A DNA stretch of 64,000 nucleotides from positions 124,001 to 188,000 of the forward strand of contig NZ_JAATHD010000001.1 in NCBI RefSeq assembly GCF_011947265.1, given 5' to 3'. The position numbers and the translations under genes were made by a program. Each line of letters begins with the position of its first letter. Position 1 is the first letter of the stretch. Below are positions 61,164-64,000 of this stretch, piece by piece. This stretch comes from Paenibacillus sp. HB172176 (GTDB lineage: Bacteria; Bacillota; Bacilli; Paenibacillales; Paenibacillaceae). The notes under the pieces were generated by a model. That model had not been told where the DNA came from. It was given only the letters and a program-made list of their open reading frames with translations, and searched no databases.

Positions 61164-62030
61164 ATGCCATTTCCGGTATTGCAGAGGCGTGCTTCCGATC
61201 GATTTCTTGAACTGCTGAATGAAATGGGAAGGCAGGGGCCAGCCTACCCGGTGGCCGATCTCAGCGACGGGAAGATCGGTCGCGGTGAGCAGGAAGCAGG
61301 CTTCCTTCGCCCGCCGCGCCAGCAAATAATCGGTAATCGTGCTGCCGGTCTCCTGCTTGAAGAGATGGGACACATGATATTTCGATAGATGCATATCCTG
61401 TGCGAGCTGATCAAGCTCGAACGGCTCGGCGTAATGAGCTTCAATCCAGTTCATGACAAGCTCGATATGCGACAGTGTTCGCGGGAGCGAATGTTCCTCG
61501 TCGACTGAGACAGCCGCTTGGTAGCGATGCTGCAGAAATTGAAGCAATTGCATGATTAATTGCGCGAACAGCTCCAGCTTGACTACGGGTTTCTCCGCAG
61601 GAATTCGATAGTTGTAATACCGAAGCAGCGGCTCTATGGGATAATCGTCGCAGAATCGGGGAAATGACTGCATGCGCAACTGGTCCCTCCATGCCTGCCG
61701 AAAGAACGGACCCAGGCTCTTGCAAGGCGAGATGTAGGGCGTAAGCGCCTGCGGGTCGAAATGAATCGTGGAACGCACATAAGGCGTATTTTGGGATAAT
61801 TTGCCTAGCACATGATGCAGTTGGAACGGCTGGAACAAGAACAGACTCCCCGCTTCGAGCGCATGAATCTGTCGGTCGATGACAACGGTGCCGCTGCCCT
61901 CGAACACATACAGAAGCTCCATCCCCTCATGGCAATGGAAATAGCCCTTGTAGTTTTCGTCGGCTACATCCACGAGCTTCGAGTGAAAGGGAGTCTTCCT
62001 GAAATTCATTGAATTCTGCAAACGCTTCAT
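61152..62030 (-). CDS. AraC-family regulator
   Basis: 292 residues from the ATG at 62030 (AGGAGG eight bases upstream). An N-terminal cupin-like sensing domain (FHCHEGMELLYVFEGSGTVV, LFLFQPFQLHHV) and a C-terminal double helix-turn-helix (FELDQLAQDMHLSKYHVSHL, LPVAEIGHRVGW) give the standard sugar-responsive architecture. It lies between and probably activates the lyase-like and GH88 genes; it is divergent from the latter by 133 bases. Confidence 0.92.
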   Translation of the reverse strand: MKRLQNSMNFRKTPFHSKLVDVADENYKGYFHCHEGMELLYVFEGSGTVVIDRQIHALEAGSLFLFQPFQLHHVLGKLSQNTPYVRSTIHFDPQALTPYISPCKSLGPFFRQAWRDQLRMQSFPRFCDDYPIEPLLRYYNYRIPAEKPVVKLELFAQLIMQLLQFLQHRYQAAVSVDEEHSLPRTLSHIELVMNWIEAHYAEPFELDQLAQDMHLSKYHVSHLFKQETGSTITDYLLARRAKEACFLLTATDLPVAEIGHRVGWPLPSHFIQQFKKSIGSTPLQYRKWHSAL

Positions 62031-62163
62031 TTGTTGCTCCTCCTGATTTGGAAAACCGCAATATAATGATATTTTAGCACAAATCAGCTTTACTTCCATC
62101 ACTGCAAAATTGTTACCCTATAGCTAGGACATTTCATTCTAAACAAGGGAGTGCGACGCGATC

Positions 62164-63282
62164 ATGTGGAAACAAGCAATCGAAGACGCAGTAGCGAAAA
62201 CAAGAGCGAATATTGAACGTTTCGGGGATCAGTTCCCCCATGTCAGCACGAATGATGTATACCACTTGAATCCGAACATGGATTGGACGGACGGCTTCTG
62301 GACAGGCATGCTGTGGCTTTGCTATGAATATACAGGCGATGATGTATTCAAAAGAGCGGCGGAAAACAACGTAGCAAGCTTCCGCAAGCGCCTCGATACG
62401 CTTGATCATCTGGATCATCACGACATCGGCTTCCTCTACTCCCTGTCCTCGAAGGCGCAGTGGATCATTGAGAAGGACGAAGCCGCGAAACAATTGACGC
62501 TGGAGGCGGCGAATGTGCTGCTGAAGCGTTGGAGACCGAAATCCGGCATCATTCAAGCCTGGGGCAAAGAGGGCGATGAGCATAACGGCGGACGTATCAT
62601 TATCGATTGCCTGATGAATCTGCCGCTGCTCTACTGGGCGTACGAGACGACCGGCGACAAGAAGTATTACGACGTGGCCGTTCAGCATGCGGACAAGAGC
62701 CGCCGCTTTCTGGTCAGAGGCGACGATTCCTCCTATCATACCTTCTACTTCGATCCGGAGAACGGCAACGCGATCCGAGGGGGCACGCATCAAGGCTATG
62801 AGGACGGCTCGACATGGACGCGCGGCCAGGCTTGGGGCGTTTATGGCTTCGCGCTGTCCTATCGCTATACGAAGAACCCGCTTTATCTCGAAACATCGCT
62901 TAGAATGGCCCAATACTTCCTGGAGCGTCTTCCCGAGGATCATGTCGTATACTGGGATTTCGACGCGGAGATTAACGCCGATACGAAACGCGACAGCTCG
63001 GCGTCGGCTATTACGTCCTGCGGCATTCTGGAGCTGCTGAGTCACCTGCCGGAGGATCATGAGGATCGCGCCGAGCTTGAAGCGGGCTTGCAGCGCTCGA
63101 TGAAAGGACTGGTAGCCTACTCGACCATGAACGAGCAGGATGCGCAGGGACTTATCAAGCGCGGTTCCTACAGCGTGCGCGCCGGCAATTCGCCCGACGA
63201 TTTCGTCATCTGGGGCGACTACTACTACCTTGAGGCATTGATGCGCCTTGAGAAAGGCCACAAAGGCTATTGGTACGAGTAG
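62164..63282 (+). CDS. GH88 unsaturated glucuronyl hydrolase
   Basis: 372 residues, the length of UGL from Bacillus sp. GL1. The two catalytic Asp are visible in DHHDIGFLYS (about residue 87) and GGRIIIDCLMNLP (about 148), with WTDGFWTGMLWLCYEYTGD near 41 and GYEDGSTWTRGQAWG near 217. It releases unsaturated uronic acid from lyase-generated oligosaccharides in the cytosol by a hydration mechanism. GGGAG lies upstream. It is probably controlled by the divergent AraC protein. Confidence 0.93.
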   Translation: MWKQAIEDAVAKTRANIERFGDQFPHVSTNDVYHLNPNMDWTDGFWTGMLWLCYEYTGDDVFKRAAENNVASFRKRLDTLDHLDHHDIGFLYSLSSKAQWIIEKDEAAKQLTLEAANVLLKRWRPKSGIIQAWGKEGDEHNGGRIIIDCLMNLPLLYWAYETTGDKKYYDVAVQHADKSRRFLVRGDDSSYHTFYFDPENGNAIRGGTHQGYEDGSTWTRGQAWGVYGFALSYRYTKNPLYLETSLRMAQYFLERLPEDHVVYWDFDAEINADTKRDSSASAITSCGILELLSHLPEDHEDRAELEAGLQRSMKGLVAYSTMNEQDAQGLIKRGSYSVRAGNSPDDFVIWGDYYYLEALMRLEKGHKGYWYE

Positions 63283-63311
63283 AAGGATAAGCAAGAATAG
63301 AGCAGCGAATG

Positions 63312-63343
63312 AAGAGCCTTCCCGCATGGGGAGGCTCTTTCCT
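63312..63343 (+). terminator. rho-independent terminator
   Basis: AAGAGCCT-T-CCC and GGG-G-AGGCTCTT arms with a short loop are followed by a T-rich tail, 30 bases after the GH88 gene. Confidence 0.8.
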
Positions 63344-63450
63344 TGTTCTGCGTCACAAATGGACAGGCTTTGTGGTAAGATAGCTGTAATTGCCTAACGA
63401 GAAGTAAGTGAAGTTGCTTTCGCGTTAATTCAGAAGGAGGAACGGGTGGG

Positions 63451-64000
63451 ATGCAGAATTTAAAGCTATTTGACTCCGAAGCTTTATTTGAACATATATA
63501 CATGAACGCGCCGATCGGAATCGCTCTGGTCACCCTGGACCGGAAGTGGATGAATGTGAATCCGGCCATTTGCAGGATTTTCGGTTACTCCGAAGAGGAA
63601 TTGAAAAGCTTGACTATAGATGAAATGCGTCATCCCGATGACCGGGACAATTCCAGCGTTCTGCTGGAAAATTTATTGGAGGGCGTCATCCCGTCATTTG
63701 AATTGGAAAATCGATATTTTAATAAGAACGGCCATGTCGTCTGGACTTCCGTTCATGTGTCGTTGGCTCGCGACGAAAATGATGGAAAGCCCTTGTATTT
63801 TATTTGCCAATTCATCGATGTAACCAAGAACAAGCTTGCCGAGCTGAGGCTGCAGGAAAGCATCGAACGTTATACATCGCTCAAAAAGTACAATCATGAC
63901 GCCATTATTTCGTTCGGTCTGGACGGCATTATTATCAATGGCAACAATATGGTGCGGCAGATGACCGGATATCTTATCGAGGAGCTGATCGGAAGCGACA
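63451..64000 (+). CDS. PAS-domain sensor protein, 3'-truncated by window edge
   Basis: The visible 183 residues start at the ATG at 63451 (AAGGAGG ten bases upstream). A first PAS domain (about 10-125) includes MNAPIGIALVTLDRKWMNVN and the PAC-like HVSLARDENDGKPLYFICQF segment. A second PAS domain starts with KKYNHDAIISFGLDGII. The output domain (kinase, GGDEF or EAL) lies beyond the window. Confidence 0.88.
   Translation, partial: MQNLKLFDSEALFEHIYMNAPIGIALVTLDRKWMNVNPAICRIFGYSEEELKSLTIDEMRHPDDRDNSSVLLENLLEGVIPSFELENRYFNKNGHVVWTSVHVSLARDENDGKPLYFICQFIDVTKNKLAELRLQESIERYTSLKKYNHDAIISFGLDGIIINGNNMVRQMTGYLIEELIGSD

Overview
The window looks like a chromosomal segment from a Paenibacillaceae member (Paenibacillus or Cohnella type). 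Supporting signs are moderately GC-rich Firmicute coding with strong AGGAGG ribosome sites, a YesM/YesN sensor-regulator pair next to a sugar ABC transporter, lipoprotein substrate-binding proteins, an S-layer-homology (SLH) protein, SgrR-, DeoR-, WYL- and AraC-type regulators, and several short intergenic repeat families. No rRNA, tRNA, CRISPR array, prophage or insertion sequence was recognised.

Region by region: 1-1.8 kb holds the 3' part of an allantoinase and an Asp/Glu-racemase-fold protein. 2-8.8 kb has a Ni/Co permease, acetyltransferase, small hypotheticals, a Fic protein and two gene remnants (helicase-like, SMC-like). 9-15.7 kb is a YesMN two-component system with a carbohydrate ABC transporter. 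15.8-18.3 kb carries a phosphopantetheinyl transferase, a HAD phosphatase, a glyoxalase scrap and a DinB protein. 18.3-21.6 kb has two WYL regulators divergent from an RlaP/YcgL-type nucleotidyltransferase that is followed by a 17-codon gene scrap. 21.6-30.5 kb has a dipeptidase, aldo/keto reductase, MarR-MFS pair, HD-GYP protein, divergent TetR/metallo-beta-lactamase pair and an AbrB-type permease. 30.5-37.8 kb has a large double-kinase hybrid sensor, a GT2-GtrA glycosyltransferase, a phosphodiester glycosidase and an OmpR-type two-component system. 38-40 kb is a small flavin/haem membrane redox operon. 40.4-43.3 kb has an SgrR-type regulator and 1 kb of repeats.

43.3-52.9 kb is the most distinctive locus: a nine-gene catabolic operon (CocE/NonD hydrolase, isochorismatase-type amidase, cupin, creatininase-family amidohydrolase, FAD-linked oxidase, CodA-like deaminase and a complete NMT1/ThiY-like ABC importer). 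It sits behind a strong promoter and a structured leader and is followed by a DeoR regulator. The gene set suggests import and stepwise opening of a small N-containing ring compound, but the substrate is unknown.

52.9-64 kb holds a compound palindrome element, an RCC1-propeller SLH protein, a CcdC-like membrane protein, a cupin, a YetA/PL26-like polysaccharide enzyme, an AraC regulator and a GH88 unsaturated glucuronyl hydrolase, ending in a truncated PAS sensor. A recurring oddity is short tandem duplication spanning or just following gene stop codons (29.3, 37.8, 42.2 and 61.1 kb).
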